A stretch of DNA of 53,498 nt from Prevotella sp. (lineage in GTDB: Bacteria > Bacteroidota > Bacteroidia > Bacteroidales > Bacteroidaceae): contig JAEEQB010000027.1 of assembly GCA_016285075.1 (NCBI GenBank), positions 1 to 53,498 on the forward strand, read 5' to 3'. The position numbers and the translations under genes are program-made. This document shows positions 36,708 to 46,129 of this stretch, one piece after another. The notes under the pieces are model-generated. The model made no database searches. It was not told the DNA's origin and saw only the letters and a program-made list of their open reading frames with translations. Position 1 is the stretch's first letter; each line of letters starts with the position of its first letter.

Positions 36708-37640
36708 ATGGAAAGCTCTTCAATCGTCTTCTCGGGTACTGCCACAAGATACCTCGCAGAGAAGATCTGCCAAAGTCTGGGGTGCCCACTCGGACAGCTC
36801 CAGATTACCAAATTCTCTGATGGTGAATTTGCCGTCAGCTATGAAGAATCTATTCGCGGACGCGATGTGTTCCTCGTACAGAGCACATTTCCCAACAGCG
36901 ACAACCTGATGGAGCTGCTGCTCATGATCGATGCAGCCAAGCGTGCTTCTGCCCGCACCATCAATGCAGTGATTCCTTACTTTGGCTGGGCCCGACAGGA
37001 CCGCAAGGACAAGCCACGTGTATCTATCGGCGCCAAGCTGGTGGCCGATCTGCTCTCCGTGGCTGGTGTGAACCGTGTCATCACGATGGATCTCCATGCT
37101 GACCAGATACAGGGATTCTTCGATGTACCCGTTGACCACCTCTATGCCTCGGGAGTCATCTTGCCTTACCTGCAGGGACTCCATCTTGAAGACCTTGTGA
37201 TAGCTTCTCCCGACGTAGGCGGTTCCAAGCGGGCCAACACCTATGCCAAGTATCTGGGATGTCCGCTCGTGCTGTGCAACAAGACGCGTGCACGGGCCAA
37301 TGTCGTTTCCACCATGCAGATCATCGGCGATGTGGAGGGTAAGAACGTGGTCATTGTCGACGACATGGTTGATACGGCAGGCACCATTACCAAGGCAGCG
37401 GACCTGATGAAGGCAGCCGGTGCCAAGACGGTCCGTGCCTGTGCCAGCCATTGTGTGATGAGTGGTCCCGCCAGCGACCGTGTACAGGAATCCGCGCTGG
37501 AAGAGATCGTATTCACCGACTCCATCCCCTATACCCAGCGTTGTGCCAAGGTCAAGCAGCTCTCCGTAGCCGAAATGTTTGCAGAGGCTATCCGTCGTGT
37601 CATCAAGAACGAGAGCATCAGCAACCTATATATTGTATAA
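36708..37640 (+). CDS. prs: Ribose-phosphate pyrophosphokinase (PRPP synthetase)
   Basis: This enzyme makes PRPP from ribose 5-phosphate and ATP for nucleotide, His and Trp synthesis. The 310 residues from the second ATG match the usual length; an upstream ATG at 36681 would add nine Asn-rich residues that lack family similarity. Motifs are FSDGEFAVSYEESIRG near residue 35, YFGWARQDRKDKPR near 95, MDLHADQIQGFF near 127, and the PRPP loop VIVDDMVDTAGTI near 215. It is followed by a strong convergent terminator. Confidence 0.96.
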   Translation: MESSSIVFSGTATRYLAEKICQSLGCPLGQLQITKFSDGEFAVSYEESIRGRDVFLVQSTFPNSDNLMELLLMIDAAKRASARTINAVIPYFGWARQDRKDKPRVSIGAKLVADLLSVAGVNRVITMDLHADQIQGFFDVPVDHLYASGVILPYLQGLHLEDLVIASPDVGGSKRANTYAKYLGCPLVLCNKTRARANVVSTMQIIGDVEGKNVVIVDDMVDTAGTITKAADLMKAAGAKTVRACASHCVMSGPASDRVQESALEEIVFTDSIPYTQRCAKVKQLSVAEMFAEAIRRVIKNESISNLYIV

Positions 37641-37661
37641 AGCCGCTTCTCAAACCACCTC

Positions 37662-37713
37662 ATACTAATAAAGGCTGCGCAACCAAAGTTCGGTGCGCAG
37701 CCTTTATTAGTAT
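37662..37713. terminator. Bidirectional terminator, prs and glgP
   Basis: A perfect 20-bp stem (37662-37681 with 37694-37713) and a 12-base loop stands between converging prs and glgP. It includes GGCTGCGCA with TGCGCAGCC. Confidence 0.75.
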
Positions 37714-37728
37714 ATGTGCCTATTTTAC

Positions 37729-40314
37729 TTAGACAATTTCTCCGTTAGGCAGTTCCAGCCATTTCACATAACAGAAGTCCTGACGGTGAGGCAGGTTCTT
37801 GTTCTTGGGATACATACGGATAGCACTCTTATACTGACCAGCCTGACGGGGTGAGTGATAAGCCTCGAAAGTATAGTTGTTGCCTTCCTTCTTCACCATC
37901 TTCAACGGCTCTACAGAGAAGACATGCTCCTGGCCGTCAGCATCAGTAGCCACATTGACCTTCTCCAGTGCCACTGCGTCGTCAAGGCCCTGCTCGTTGA
38001 TGACATAGCGCAACAGGTATTCCTCACCTGCCATGTGCAGGCCAGAGGCCGGTGCCGTAGACTCGGACGAAACCACGCTGATGGCATCCCAGCGCTCAAC
38101 GACAGTCTCCTTCCACAAGGCAATCTCCTTGGCCAGACGATTGTCGTTCTTCGAGAGTTCCTTGAAGCGCTTAGCCAACTTCTCATAGAACTTGCTGTAG
38201 TAGTCGTCCAACTGGCGCTTCATGGTGTAGTGAGGTGCTATCTGGGCGATAGAATTCTTCACCACCTTGATCCATCCCTTGGAGACACCCTTCTTGTCCC
38301 TATTATAATAAAGAGGTATAATCTCGTTCTCCAGCAAACTGTAGATGGTAGCAGCATCGAGCTGGTCCTGATAGCCCTGGTTCTGGTAGGTGCGCTTCTC
38401 TGTGAGTGCCCAGCCGGCACCCTCGCGATAGCCCTCAAGCCACCAGCCATCCTTCACACTGAGGTTCACCACACCGTTCATCTCAGCCTTCTCGCCAGAT
38501 GTACCTGATGCCTCTAACGGACGAGTCGGCGTATTCATCCAGATGTCCACACCCGACACCAGACGACGAGCCAGCAGGAAGTCATAGTCCTCAAGGAAGA
38601 TGACCTTGCCCTGGAACTCCTCACGCTGTGAAATCTCGAATATTTTCTTGATCAGTCCCTGACCTGCACCGTCGGCTGGGTGTGCCTTACCGGCAAACAG
38701 GAAGATGACGGGACGCTCAGGATTGTTGACAATCTTGCTCAGACGATCCAAGTCGGTAAACAGCAGGTGAGCACGCTTATAGGTAGCGAAGCGGCGACAG
38801 AAACCAATAACCAGTGCATTGGGGTTAAAGCGATCCAGCAGCTTGACCACACGCGAGGGGTCACCTTGGTTCTTCAGCCACGTCTCACGGAACTGTATCT
38901 TAATATAATCGAACAACTTGGCCTTCAGTGCCTGGCGTGTAGCCCATACCTCCTCGTCAGGACAGTTATAGATGCCGTGCCAGATTTCCTCGTTCGACTG
39001 GTCGTTCATGTGCTTTTCATCCAAGTACTTGGAATAGACCTTTCGCCACTCTGTAGCGCACCATGTGGGGAAGTGCACGCCGTTGGTCACATAGCCGACG
39101 TGATTCTCTTCGGGATAGTAACCGGCCCAGATGGGGGCGAACATCTTCTGTGACACCCATCCGTGAAGCTTCGACACACCGTTGACCTCCTGACAGGTGT
39201 TGCAGGCGAAGGTCGACATACAGAACTTCTCACCCTTGTCATCAGGATTGGTACGGCCCATGCCAATGAACTCGTCCCACGAAATACCCAGTTTCTGGGG
39301 ATAAGCACCCATGTACTTACCAAACAGCCCTTCATCGAAGTAGTCATGACCTGCGGGAACAGGAGTATGTACCGTATAGAGGCCGCTGGCACGCACCAGT
39401 TCAAGAGCCTGGTTGAAGTTCAGACCGTCCTCCTCAATATAGTCGCACAGGCGCTGCAGGTTGCAGAGTGCAGCATGTCCCTCGTTGCAATGATAAATGT
39501 CTTTCTTGATGCCGAGTTTCTTCAGCAGCAGCATACCACCGATACCCAGCAGGATTTCCTGCTTCAAGCGGTTCTCCCAGTCACCACCATAGAGGGCGTG
39601 GGTGATAGGCTTGTCGAAATCCGAGTTCATCTCGTTGTCGGTATCCAGCAGATAGAGCTTCACACGACCTACGTTCACGCGCCAAACATAGGCATGGACC
39701 TGATAATTGGTATAGGGCACATCCACAACCATGGGATTGCCTTCCTTATCCATCTGACGTTCAATAGGCAGAGAACCGAAGTTCTGGCTCTCATAGTTAG
39801 CAATCTGCTGTCCGTCCATGCTCAACGACTGTGTGAAGTATCCGAAACGATAGAGGAAACCTACGGCACACATGTCAACGTTCGAGTCACTGGCTTCCTT
39901 CACATAGTCACCTGCCAGCATACCCAGACCGCCAGAATAGATCTTCAAGGCAGAGTGGATTCCGTACTCCATACAGAAATAGGCCACTGAGGGACGCTTG
40001 CTGTCGGGCTTCACGTCCATATACTTACGGAACAGAGCATACACCTCCTTCACACGCTTCATCAGCGCCTTATCTTTCACAATCTCTTCCTTACGCTGCT
40101 GGCTCAGACGCTCGAGAAGCATCACAGGGTTGTGCTTCACATCGTGGTAAATCTTAGGATCGAGGTCGCGGAACAGGTCGCGGGCCTCGTAGTTCCACAC
40201 CCACCACATGTTGTGGGCAATCTCGTCCAAACATTTCAGTTCCTCGGGAAGCGTGGCCTTGACGGTCAGAATCTTCCACGTAGGGGCATTTGCATAATCG
40301 GCTTTAATCTTCAT
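37729..40314 (-). CDS. glgP: Alpha-glucan family phosphorylase (glycogen phosphorylase)
   Basis: The GT35 enzyme releases glucose 1-phosphate from glycogen, using pyridoxal phosphate. The 861 residues match the alpha-glucan family phosphorylases common in Bacteroidetes. Substrate motifs include [23 protein letters not shown] near residue 110, HCNEGHAAL near 275, and the PLP region [20 protein letters not shown] near 605 with its Lys. It is 17 bases downstream of the glycogen synthase gene on the same strand, so synthesis and breakdown of glycogen are encoded together. Confidence 0.95.
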   Translation of the reverse strand: MKIKADYANAPTWKILTVKATLPEELKCLDEIAHNMWWVWNYEARDLFRDLDPKIYHDVKHNPVMLLERLSQQRKEEIVKDKALMKRVKEVYALFRKYMDVKPDSKRPSVAYFCMEYGIHSALKIYSGGLGMLAGDYVKEASDSNVDMCAVGFLYRFGYFTQSLSMDGQQIANYESQNFGSLPIERQMDKEGNPMVVDVPYTNYQVHAYVWRVNVGRVKLYLLDTDNEMNSDFDKPITHALYGGDWENRLKQEILLGIGGMLLLKKLGIKKDIYHCNEGHAALCNLQRLCDYIEEDGLNFNQALELVRASGLYTVHTPVPAGHDYFDEGLFGKYMGAYPQKLGISWDEFIGMGRTNPDDKGEKFCMSTFACNTCQEVNGVSKLHGWVSQKMFAPIWAGYYPEENHVGYVTNGVHFPTWCATEWRKVYSKYLDEKHMNDQSNEEIWHGIYNCPDEEVWATRQALKAKLFDYIKIQFRETWLKNQGDPSRVVKLLDRFNPNALVIGFCRRFATYKRAHLLFTDLDRLSKIVNNPERPVIFLFAGKAHPADGAGQGLIKKIFEISQREEFQGKVIFLEDYDFLLARRLVSGVDIWMNTPTRPLEASGTSGEKAEMNGVVNLSVKDGWWLEGYREGAGWALTEKRTYQNQGYQDQLDAATIYSLLENEIIPLYYNRDKKGVSKGWIKVVKNSIAQIAPHYTMKRQLDDYYSKFYEKLAKRFKELSKNDNRLAKEIALWKETVVERWDAISVVSSESTAPASGLHMAGEEYLLRYVINEQGLDDAVALEKVNVATDADGQEHVFSVEPLKMVKKEGNNYTFEAYHSPRQAGQYKSAIRMYPKNKNLPHRQDFCYVKWLELPNGEIV

Positions 40315-40331
40315 CTTTTATACTATTATTC

Positions 40332-42014
40332 TTAAATTGATTGTTTTCTTTGTTCTGCTTTTCTCAGTGCAATGTCGTAAGCTTCATCATAATACTTGAT
40401 GAACTCGCTCCACAGGGCCTTCTTTGACAATGCGCCCGCTTTCTTCCTGCAGGCGTCAACCTCCTTCTGCGACAGGATGGAGAAACCTGCCACCGTATCC
40501 TTGATGGCATCGGCCACTTCAGAGTAATTGTAGTCAGTGCGGTGGATCACCTTCACCCCGTCCGTAATCTCGCCATAGTGTCCGAACACACTGTTTGCCC
40601 AAAGACCGAATCCAACCAGGTCAGTGGTAATACAGGGTACCTTGAAGGCTACGGCCTCAAGCGGTGTATAGCCCCATGGCTCATAATAGCTGGGATAAAC
40701 ACACAGGTCATTACCCAGGACTACATCGTAATAGGTCATGTTGACGATACCATCCTCACCGTCCAGATAGCAGGGCAGGAAAATCACCTTCACCTGATCC
40801 TCCTTGCGGTTGTGCATATCATAGTACTTCAACATGCCCAGCACATTGTCGTGGCTCATGTTATGAAGCCAATGGGTGACCTGAGGCACTTCCAACGGCG
40901 TGTTGTAAACGTTGATCGGGCTGTCAAGACGTTCCTGCAGATCCTTACGCGGCTCTCCCACCCATCCGGGCACCTCAATGAAAGCCACCACCTTACGCTT
41001 CAGGTCCTTGTCGCGAAGCAGCCGGTTCATGGCCTCTACAAACACGTCAATACCTTTGTTGCGGAACTCATATCGTCCGGAAGTCGACACAATCAGCGTG
41101 TCATCGTCCAGCTGCTCACCCAGCAGGGCATTGGCAACCTGCAACAGACGGCGGCGGGCAGCCCTGCGCTTACGGGTGAAGGTAACAGTCTTAGGAACGA
41201 AACTGTCATCAAAACCGTTGGGCAGCACTACGTCTACCGGCTTGTCCAGCAGCTCCACACACTCACGGGCAGTAATGTCGCTCACCGTAGTGAAGCAGTC
41301 CACGTGATGTGCGGTCTGCTTCTCTATGGAATGCTTTGACTGCATGTTCAGTTCATTAGCCATCTGGTCACCGTTATAAGCAAACAGATAGTCGTACAGC
41401 GGTTTCTGGTTACCTGCTATGCTACGTCCTATGCTTGTGGCATGAGTCGTAAATACCGTTGCTATCTGGGGCAAGCGATTGTTAATATACAGGGCACCCA
41501 GACCACACATCCACTCATTGGCATGATAGACAATCTTGGTACTGTTGTCGAAGGTTTCTTTGCTGACATGAAAGTTGTAGAAACTTTCTACCACAAGCGC
41601 AGCAGCATAAGAGAACATAGAAGCCTCATCATAGTCGCCATAAGCATGGAGGGAATCCACACCGTAGTGCTCCCACAACCAACCATATATTTCGTTCTTC
41701 TTCTCAAAAAACGGCTGGAAATCCACTAACATCGCTATGGGATCACCCGGCACCGTCCAGCGTCCTACCCTCACAGACACGCCCTGTTTCTTAGCCTCCC
41801 ATTGCCACTCGGCAAAGAGAGATTTCTCCTCCTTGAAATAAGGAGACTCTTTATCTTTCCAAAAATCGGGACCAATGAATATTATCCTGTCCCTCATCCG
41901 GTCCTGTAGTGTCTTTGCACGAGTGGATAGCACGGTGTAAATTCCACCAACCTTGTTACATACTTCCCAACTCGACTCAAAGATGTAATCAGGCGTTAAA
42001 TGATCATTTCCCAT
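40332..42014 (-). CDS. Glycogen synthase, eukaryote-like (GT3)
   Basis: This enzyme elongates glycogen from nucleotide-sugar donor. The 560 residues start FESSWEVCNKVGGIYTVLST, the donor-loop signature of GT3 (GYS-like) glycogen synthases, rather than GT5 GlgA. HANEWMCGLGALY near residue 165 and YPSYYEPWGYTPLEAVAF near 455 (the retaining-glycosyltransferase E-x7-E region) support this. The GT3 type is known in Bacteroidetes. It is first in an operon with glgP. Confidence 0.94.
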   Translation of the reverse strand: MGNDHLTPDYIFESSWEVCNKVGGIYTVLSTRAKTLQDRMRDRIIFIGPDFWKDKESPYFKEEKSLFAEWQWEAKKQGVSVRVGRWTVPGDPIAMLVDFQPFFEKKNEIYGWLWEHYGVDSLHAYGDYDEASMFSYAAALVVESFYNFHVSKETFDNSTKIVYHANEWMCGLGALYINNRLPQIATVFTTHATSIGRSIAGNQKPLYDYLFAYNGDQMANELNMQSKHSIEKQTAHHVDCFTTVSDITARECVELLDKPVDVVLPNGFDDSFVPKTVTFTRKRRAARRRLLQVANALLGEQLDDDTLIVSTSGRYEFRNKGIDVFVEAMNRLLRDKDLKRKVVAFIEVPGWVGEPRKDLQERLDSPINVYNTPLEVPQVTHWLHNMSHDNVLGMLKYYDMHNRKEDQVKVIFLPCYLDGEDGIVNMTYYDVVLGNDLCVYPSYYEPWGYTPLEAVAFKVPCITTDLVGFGLWANSVFGHYGEITDGVKVIHRTDYNYSEVADAIKDTVAGFSILSQKEVDACRKKAGALSKKALWSEFIKYYDEAYDIALRKAEQRKQSI

Positions 42015-42036
42015 TAGTTATAATTATAAACGCCTG

Positions 42037-42044
42037 CAAAGTTA
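42037..42044 (-). promoter_or_regulatory. -7 promoter element for the glycogen operon
   Basis: The minus strand reads TAACTTTG, 22 bases upstream of the glycogen synthase start. Confidence 0.6.
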
Positions 42045-42121
42045 ATTAAAAAATTTCAAAAACCCGCTATAAATCACCATATATTTTCTTCACTTTATAC
42101 GATTAATTGATTTAAATTGGT

Positions 42122-42129
42122 TACCTTTG
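42122..42129 (+). promoter_or_regulatory. -7 promoter element for the 150-residue secreted protein
   Basis: TACCTTTG ends 19 bases before the ATG at 42149. Confidence 0.6.
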
Positions 42130-42148
42130 CCGCAAAATTGCCGACAAA

Positions 42149-42601
42149 ATGAAGAAAACAATTGCCATCCTATTGTTTTTCCATCTGTCGCTCGCCCTTG
42201 CACTGGCACAGACAGACAAGAAAGACGCCCCCTCTTCAAACAAGGAGGATTCTTTTCGCGCGTACCTTTATAATAAAGAATTCGAGGTATATCTGCGTAT
42301 CAATTTCTATGAGCAGAACATCACCGTTCCTGGTCAGGAACTCTACGGGGAACTGCCCGGCTACCTGGGCAAGGAACGGAACTCTTTCTGCTGGGTCATC
42401 ACCTCTGCCAAAGTCATTGACGAGCAGAAGGCGGAGTTGGCACTCATCAACGACTACGGCAGCGAAGACCTTACTGCCAGCCTCACCCGTCAGAATGATT
42501 CCACTTACGTGTTGCGCCAACTTGAAGGCAGCAGCCTGAAAGTGCCCAAAAACGGTCGGTGGCAGAAACTGCCTAAGCAACTGGAACTGAAGCGGAAATA
42601 A
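42149..42601 (+). CDS. Secreted protein of unknown function
   Basis: I do not recognise a family. The 150-residue product has a signal peptide (MKKTIAILLFFHLSLALALA, cleaved near Gln 22), then a beta-rich sequence (AYLYNKEFEVYLRINFYEQ; GELPGYLGKERNSF). The C-terminus is basic. It is probably periplasmic. It is the last core gene before the island, and a hairpin follows its stop. Confidence 0.7.
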   Translation: MKKTIAILLFFHLSLALALAQTDKKDAPSSNKEDSFRAYLYNKEFEVYLRINFYEQNITVPGQELYGELPGYLGKERNSFCWVITSAKVIDEQKAELALINDYGSEDLTASLTRQNDSTYVLRQLEGSSLKVPKNGRWQKLPKQLELKRK

Positions 42602-42630
42602 TCGGTTGTAGAGCCTTTCCCCTATTAAGG

Positions 42631-42667
42631 AACCAGGGAAGTATGTCCTAAGACAACTTCCCTGGTT
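42631..42667. terminator. Hairpin after the secreted-protein gene, at the island boundary
   Basis: A perfect 12-bp stem (AACCAGGGAAGT at 42631-42642, ACTTCCCTGGTT at 42656-42667) with a 13-base loop ends 3 bases before the left att-like repeat. There is no strong T-run on either side, so it may be a structured boundary element rather than a standard terminator. Confidence 0.45.
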
Positions 42668-42670
42668 CTT

Positions 42671-42686
42671 GTGATTCCGGCGGGAT
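42671..42686. repeat. Left att-like direct repeat (tRNA-Arg 3'-end copy)
   Basis: GTGATTCCGGCGGGAT is an exact 16-base copy of the 3' end of tRNA-Arg(ACG) plus one flanking base, found again at 52667-52682 in the same orientation. Beyond the 16 bases the T-loop differs by three bases, and the next six (AACCCA) match again. Confidence 0.65.
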
Positions 42687-42727
42687 GAGAACCCACCCTG
42701 AATTTCAATTGGTTATAAGAAAATGTG

Positions 42728-42846
42728 TTACATATTATCCTCAGGTACACATCGGCCTATTCTATCGAAACATATCGTCTCATGGGGCATCGCTCTGTCC
42801 CTGTCCTCCTAACTAACTTAGTTAGTTGTTAGACAATGCAAAGGTA
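42728..42846 (-). other. Orphan minus-strand transcription unit at island left end
   Basis: The minus strand reads TACCTTTG at 42839-42846, an exact -7 element with no ordinary gene in front of it. A palindrome (AACTAAC-TTA-GTTAGTT, 42811-42827) follows, then a 20-codon frame (42728-42790, MPHETICFDRIGRCVPEDNM). The RNA would run on through the tRNA-like fragment to the hairpin at 42631-42667. It may be a small RNA, a micro-protein or a dispersed repeat. Confidence 0.3.
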
Positions 42847-42954
42847 GGCATTATTTTTGTTACCACCAAATTATGAACCCATTTTTATATGTAGCAATAG
42901 GTGTAATAACAAAAAAAAAGACCAGAAATCTTTCCTATTTTGGAAAGTTTATTG

Positions 42955-42962
42955 TATCTTTG
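42955..42962 (+). promoter_or_regulatory. -7 promoter element for the toxin-antitoxin pair
   Basis: TATCTTTG ends 23 bases before the ATG at 42986. Confidence 0.55.
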
Positions 42963-42985
42963 CAGCGCAAAAGAACATAAAAAGA

Positions 42986-43328
42986 ATGAACGAAAGATTC
43001 AAAGTGGTATACTCTGATGAAGCTCTCGACTTTATCAACTCTCTGCCACAAAAGGCTAAAGACAAGGTGGCCTATAACATTTCTAAGTGCATGGTCATAA
43101 CAGACAATGAACTCTTCAAGAAGTTGGAAGGCACCGAAATATGGGAGTTCCGTACTCTATAATATTAAGTATAGACTCCTGGCCTTTTGGGATACTGAAG
43201 AAGAAACATTGGTAATAGCCACTCATGGCTTTATCAAGAAGACTCAGAAAACGCCAGCCAAGGAGATTGCCAAGGCAGAGGCTATGCGAAAGGAATATTT
43301 TAATGACAAAAAGCAAGAAAAGAAATGA
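42986..43328 (+). pseudogene. RelE/HigB-type toxin, frameshifted
   Basis: Two overlapping reading frames together give a complete toxin of the RelE/HigB type. The first frame starts MNERFKVVYSDEALDFINSL and stops after GTEIWEFRTL at 43162. The next frame continues directly with YNIKYRLLAFWDTEEETLVI, then THGFIKKTQKTPAKEI. The shift lies near 43160 and equals a loss of two bases (or a +1 slip). The product as written lacks its C-terminal beta sheet and should be inactive. The intact antitoxin gene overlaps the stop by four bases (ATGA). Confidence 0.82.
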
Positions 43329-43645
43329 AACTACATTCTCACGAAGAAATGCTGGACACGGTGATTGGCAAGAAAGGGACTGCTGCACGTAATGACTTTG
43401 AGGCAAGACTGAAAGCCGAAATTGATGCCTACCAGATTGGCGAAGCTATCAAGCAGACCAGACAGCAACAGAATCTCACCCAGAAGCAGCTGGGTGAACG
43501 AATGGGTGTTCAGGAGGCTCAGATTTCAAAAATCGAGAGCGGCAAAAGCATTACCTATGCCACCATTGTAAGAGCGTTCAAAGCATTAGGTGCCAAGTCC
43601 GCTTCACTCGATCTTGGCACACTTGGTCGCGTAGCACTTTGGTAA
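43325..43645 (+). CDS. XRE-family antitoxin (HigA-like)
   Basis: The 106-residue protein is a helix-turn-helix antitoxin: the HTH is QQQNLTQKQLGERMGVQEAQ with ISKIESGKSITYATI (about residues 48-85). The N-terminal 40 residues probably contact the toxin. It is translationally coupled to the broken toxin. Without a working toxin it is an orphan that could still repress its own promoter. Confidence 0.9.
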   Translation: MKLHSHEEMLDTVIGKKGTAARNDFEARLKAEIDAYQIGEAIKQTRQQQNLTQKQLGERMGVQEAQISKIESGKSITYATIVRAFKALGAKSASLDLGTLGRVALW

Positions 43646-43650
43646 GACAT

Positions 43651-43761
43651 CGTCAACGTCAATATTCACAACCAGACATTGAAACTTTAGCAAAAATCTC
43701 AAAACTATTGAATATTGGTGTGGAGGAGTTGTTCAATAAGAAATTCATAGAATCTGTTTAG
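43651..43761 (+). pseudogene. Remnant of an XRE-type regulator
   Basis: A 36-codon frame ends at the TAG at 43759-43761 and translates to RQRQYSQ then PDIETLAKISKLLNIGVEEL and a short tail. The second part is the typical C-terminal helix region of Cro/CI-type regulators, where it follows the HTH. The 5' part with the helix-turn-helix is missing, and the segment begins directly after the antitoxin stop. It is a deletion remnant. Confidence 0.6.
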
Positions 43762-43773
43762 TAATTATGGCAT

Positions 43774-44538
43774 ATGGTGGCAAGTAAGTTATATAAGTAC
43801 ATTGATGCGAATGGAGGATTGAAGATGCTGCAAAACAGTAATCTTCAATTCACTAATGCTAGCAAATTTAACGACCCCTTTGATTGTCACCCAGCTTTGT
43901 TTGACTATTCTAACGTACCGATTACCCCCAATAACTGGCCTCCTGCTGATTTTATGAAGTTGAAGGGAGAAACCGATATGGAGAATCTTAGAAACAGTAC
44001 TTGGATATGTTGCTTATCTAAAGTGTATGATTCTCTGCTGATGTGGTCTTACTATAATAGCCATAAAGGTATTTGTATAGGATTGAACATTAATAAAGTC
44101 CTAAATTGCTGTCAGCGTAAGTTTATAGGGCTGATGTACCCTTATCCTGCTGAAGTTAAATACAGGGACATCCTTCAGAAGCCTGATTATTTCAAAGATT
44201 TTAACACTTGGGATGAAATGCTTACTACAAAGGCAAGAGTATGGGAGCATGAACAGGAAGTTCGTTTGATTACAAAAGATCCTATGTGGATTCATGCAGA
44301 ACGGGATATTCCCCAAGAACTTTATGAGGAAGAATTGATTGACGGAAAAGAAATCAGACATTATCCTCCCATAACAGGAGATTGTTTTGAATCAATCTAT
44401 TTGGGAGTGAATATTTTCCCACGAAACAAGGATGAAATCATCAAAGCAGCAAAGAGATTAAATCCAGAAATAAAGATTTATCAAATGACAACAGATCCTG
44501 AGACCTTTAGGCTGAAGGAACAACTAATAGAACAATAA
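43774..44538 (+). CDS. DUF2971 family protein
   Basis: The 254-residue soluble protein matches DUF2971: LYKYIDANGGLKMLQNSNLQ at the start, FTNASKFNDPFDCHP, CLSKVYDSLLMWSYYNSHKG near residue 80, and a C-terminal WEHEQEVRLIT. The family is widespread in accessory regions, and its biochemical role is not established. It ends 4 bases before hsdM, on the same strand, and is the first gene of a five-gene unit with the type I RM system. This close coupling suggests a shared defence role; that is inference. Confidence 0.85.
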   Translation: MVASKLYKYIDANGGLKMLQNSNLQFTNASKFNDPFDCHPALFDYSNVPITPNNWPPADFMKLKGETDMENLRNSTWICCLSKVYDSLLMWSYYNSHKGICIGLNINKVLNCCQRKFIGLMYPYPAEVKYRDILQKPDYFKDFNTWDEMLTTKARVWEHEQEVRLITKDPMWIHAERDIPQELYEEELIDGKEIRHYPPITGDCFESIYLGVNIFPRNKDEIIKAAKRLNPEIKIYQMTTDPETFRLKEQLIEQ

Positions 44539-44542
44539 ACAA

Positions 44543-46129
44543 ATGGCAAAAAAAACTATAAAACCTGCTAAGGAAGAGACTCTTGAGACGATACTCTTTA
44601 ATTGTCGTAATAGTCTTCGTGGTCGTGCTGCTATGACAGATAAGCGTGACTTGTTGCTGACATTGGTGTTCCTGAAGTTTATTGGTGAGCGATTCAAGGA
44701 GCAGCAGGAGAAGATTCGCGAAGGATTCAAGGAACAAGGCATTGATGATGAGGGTTTCATCGAGATGCAGCTGAAGCGTCCTCAGCACTATCTGCAGGAT
44801 GGTGTGTTCTTCCTGAGTGAAGAGACTTTCTGGGACAACTTGATTCTGACTCCTGCAACGGGTATGGCAGTTGCTTTCGATACTGCCATCAAGATGCTTG
44901 ATGACAATGAGCCGAAGTTGAAGAATGCTTTGCCACAACAGATTTTCACCAAGACACAACTGGAGTCTGGTGTGCTGAAAAGTGTAGTTGACGAGATAGA
45001 GAAGATAGACCCTAAACGCTTCGTAGAACACGACTTGATAGGTCGTGTGTATGAATACTTCCTTCAAGCATTCTCTATCAATGCTGATAAGGAAGAAGGT
45101 GAGTTCTATACCCCTCATAGCATCGTAGAACTGATTGCATCCCTTATAGAGCCATTCGATGGAACTGTCTATGACCCTTGTTGTGGTTCTGGCGGTATGT
45201 TTGTTCAGGCTACCAAGTTCATCGAGGCACATGGTGGCAACACCCAGGCTGTGAATGTGTATGGTCAGGAGTCAGAGCCTGCAACCTATCGTCTGGCAAA
45301 GATGAACCTTGCCATTCGTGGCATCAGTTATCATTTGGGTGACAGAGCTGTTTCTACCTTCTCTAACGACCAGCATAAGGATATCAAGGTGGACTACATT
45401 ATGGCTAATCCTCCTTTCAACCTGAAGCGTTATGCTGATTATGGCGACTTTGAGAACGACCCTCGATGGAAAGGCTATGGCACTCCTCCTACGAGTAATG
45501 CCAACTATGCTTGGATTCTGCACATGCTTAATAAACTGAATGTTCAGAATGGTGTGGCAGGTTTCCTTCTTGCCAATGGTGCCCTTGATGATGATGACAC
45601 GAAGGCTATTCGCCAGAAGCTGATAGAGAATGACAAGGTGGAAGCTATCATCGTATTGCCTCGTAATATGTTCTACTCTACAGACATCAGCGTAACCCTA
45701 TGGATTCTGAACAACAACAAGAAGGGTGGTCCTCGTCATGGGCGCATGCTTCGCAATCGTGAAGGGGAGGTGCTGTTTGTTGACCTCAGAACATGGAATG
45801 ATAATATCTACGAGAAGAAGTTTGTGAAGCTCTCTGACGAGCAAATAGCAGAAGTCTGCAAGATATACTTCGATTGGGCTACAACAGCTTCTGAGAAATA
45901 TGCCAAGCCAGAGCTTTATTACGCAGCCCATCTTGATGAAATTCGCGAGAAAGGTTTCTCGCTTGTCCCGAGCCGCTATATAGAGTTTGTGGATAGAGAT
46001 ACAGAGATAGACTATCAGTCAGCCCTCACACAGATGAGTCAGCAGTTTGATGCGCTTAAAAAGCGTTGGGATGAGAATGAATCTACACTTGTAAATGCAT
46101 TTAAAGTGTTGGGGTATGGAAAAGAGTAA
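44543..46129 (+). CDS. hsdM: Type I restriction-modification methyltransferase subunit
   Basis: HsdM methylates adenine in the target sequence as part of the M2S and R2M2S complexes. The 528 residues contain an N-terminal helical HsdM_N domain, the SAM motif I DPCCGSGGMF near residue 210, and the catalytic NPPF near residue 290. The gene is intact. It is second in the operon: the DUF1016 gene begins 14 bases before its stop. Confidence 0.97.
   Translation: MAKKTIKPAKEETLETILFNCRNSLRGRAAMTDKRDLLLTLVFLKFIGERFKEQQEKIREGFKEQGIDDEGFIEMQLKRPQHYLQDGVFFLSEETFWDNLILTPATGMAVAFDTAIKMLDDNEPKLKNALPQQIFTKTQLESGVLKSVVDEIEKIDPKRFVEHDLIGRVYEYFLQAFSINADKEEGEFYTPHSIVELIASLIEPFDGTVYDPCCGSGGMFVQATKFIEAHGGNTQAVNVYGQESEPATYRLAKMNLAIRGISYHLGDRAVSTFSNDQHKDIKVDYIMANPPFNLKRYADYGDFENDPRWKGYGTPPTSNANYAWILHMLNKLNVQNGVAGFLLANGALDDDDTKAIRQKLIENDKVEAIIVLPRNMFYSTDISVTLWILNNNKKGGPRHGRMLRNREGEVLFVDLRTWNDNIYEKKFVKLSDEQIAEVCKIYFDWATTASEKYAKPELYYAAHLDEIREKGFSLVPSRYIEFVDRDTEIDYQSALTQMSQQFDALKKRWDENESTLVNAFKVLGYGKE

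Noticed and set aside
39163..39990. A 275-codon plus-strand frame opposite glgP
   Set aside because: Mirror of the conserved phosphorylase codons; no promoter or family resemblance.
42671..42744. A complete second tRNA-Arg gene at the island's left end
   Set aside because: Only the acceptor end and T-arm-like part can be recognised; no anticodon arm, D arm or 5' acceptor half follows.
44507..45232. A 241-codon minus-strand frame opposite hsdM
   Set aside because: Complement of intact hsdM with no conserved features.
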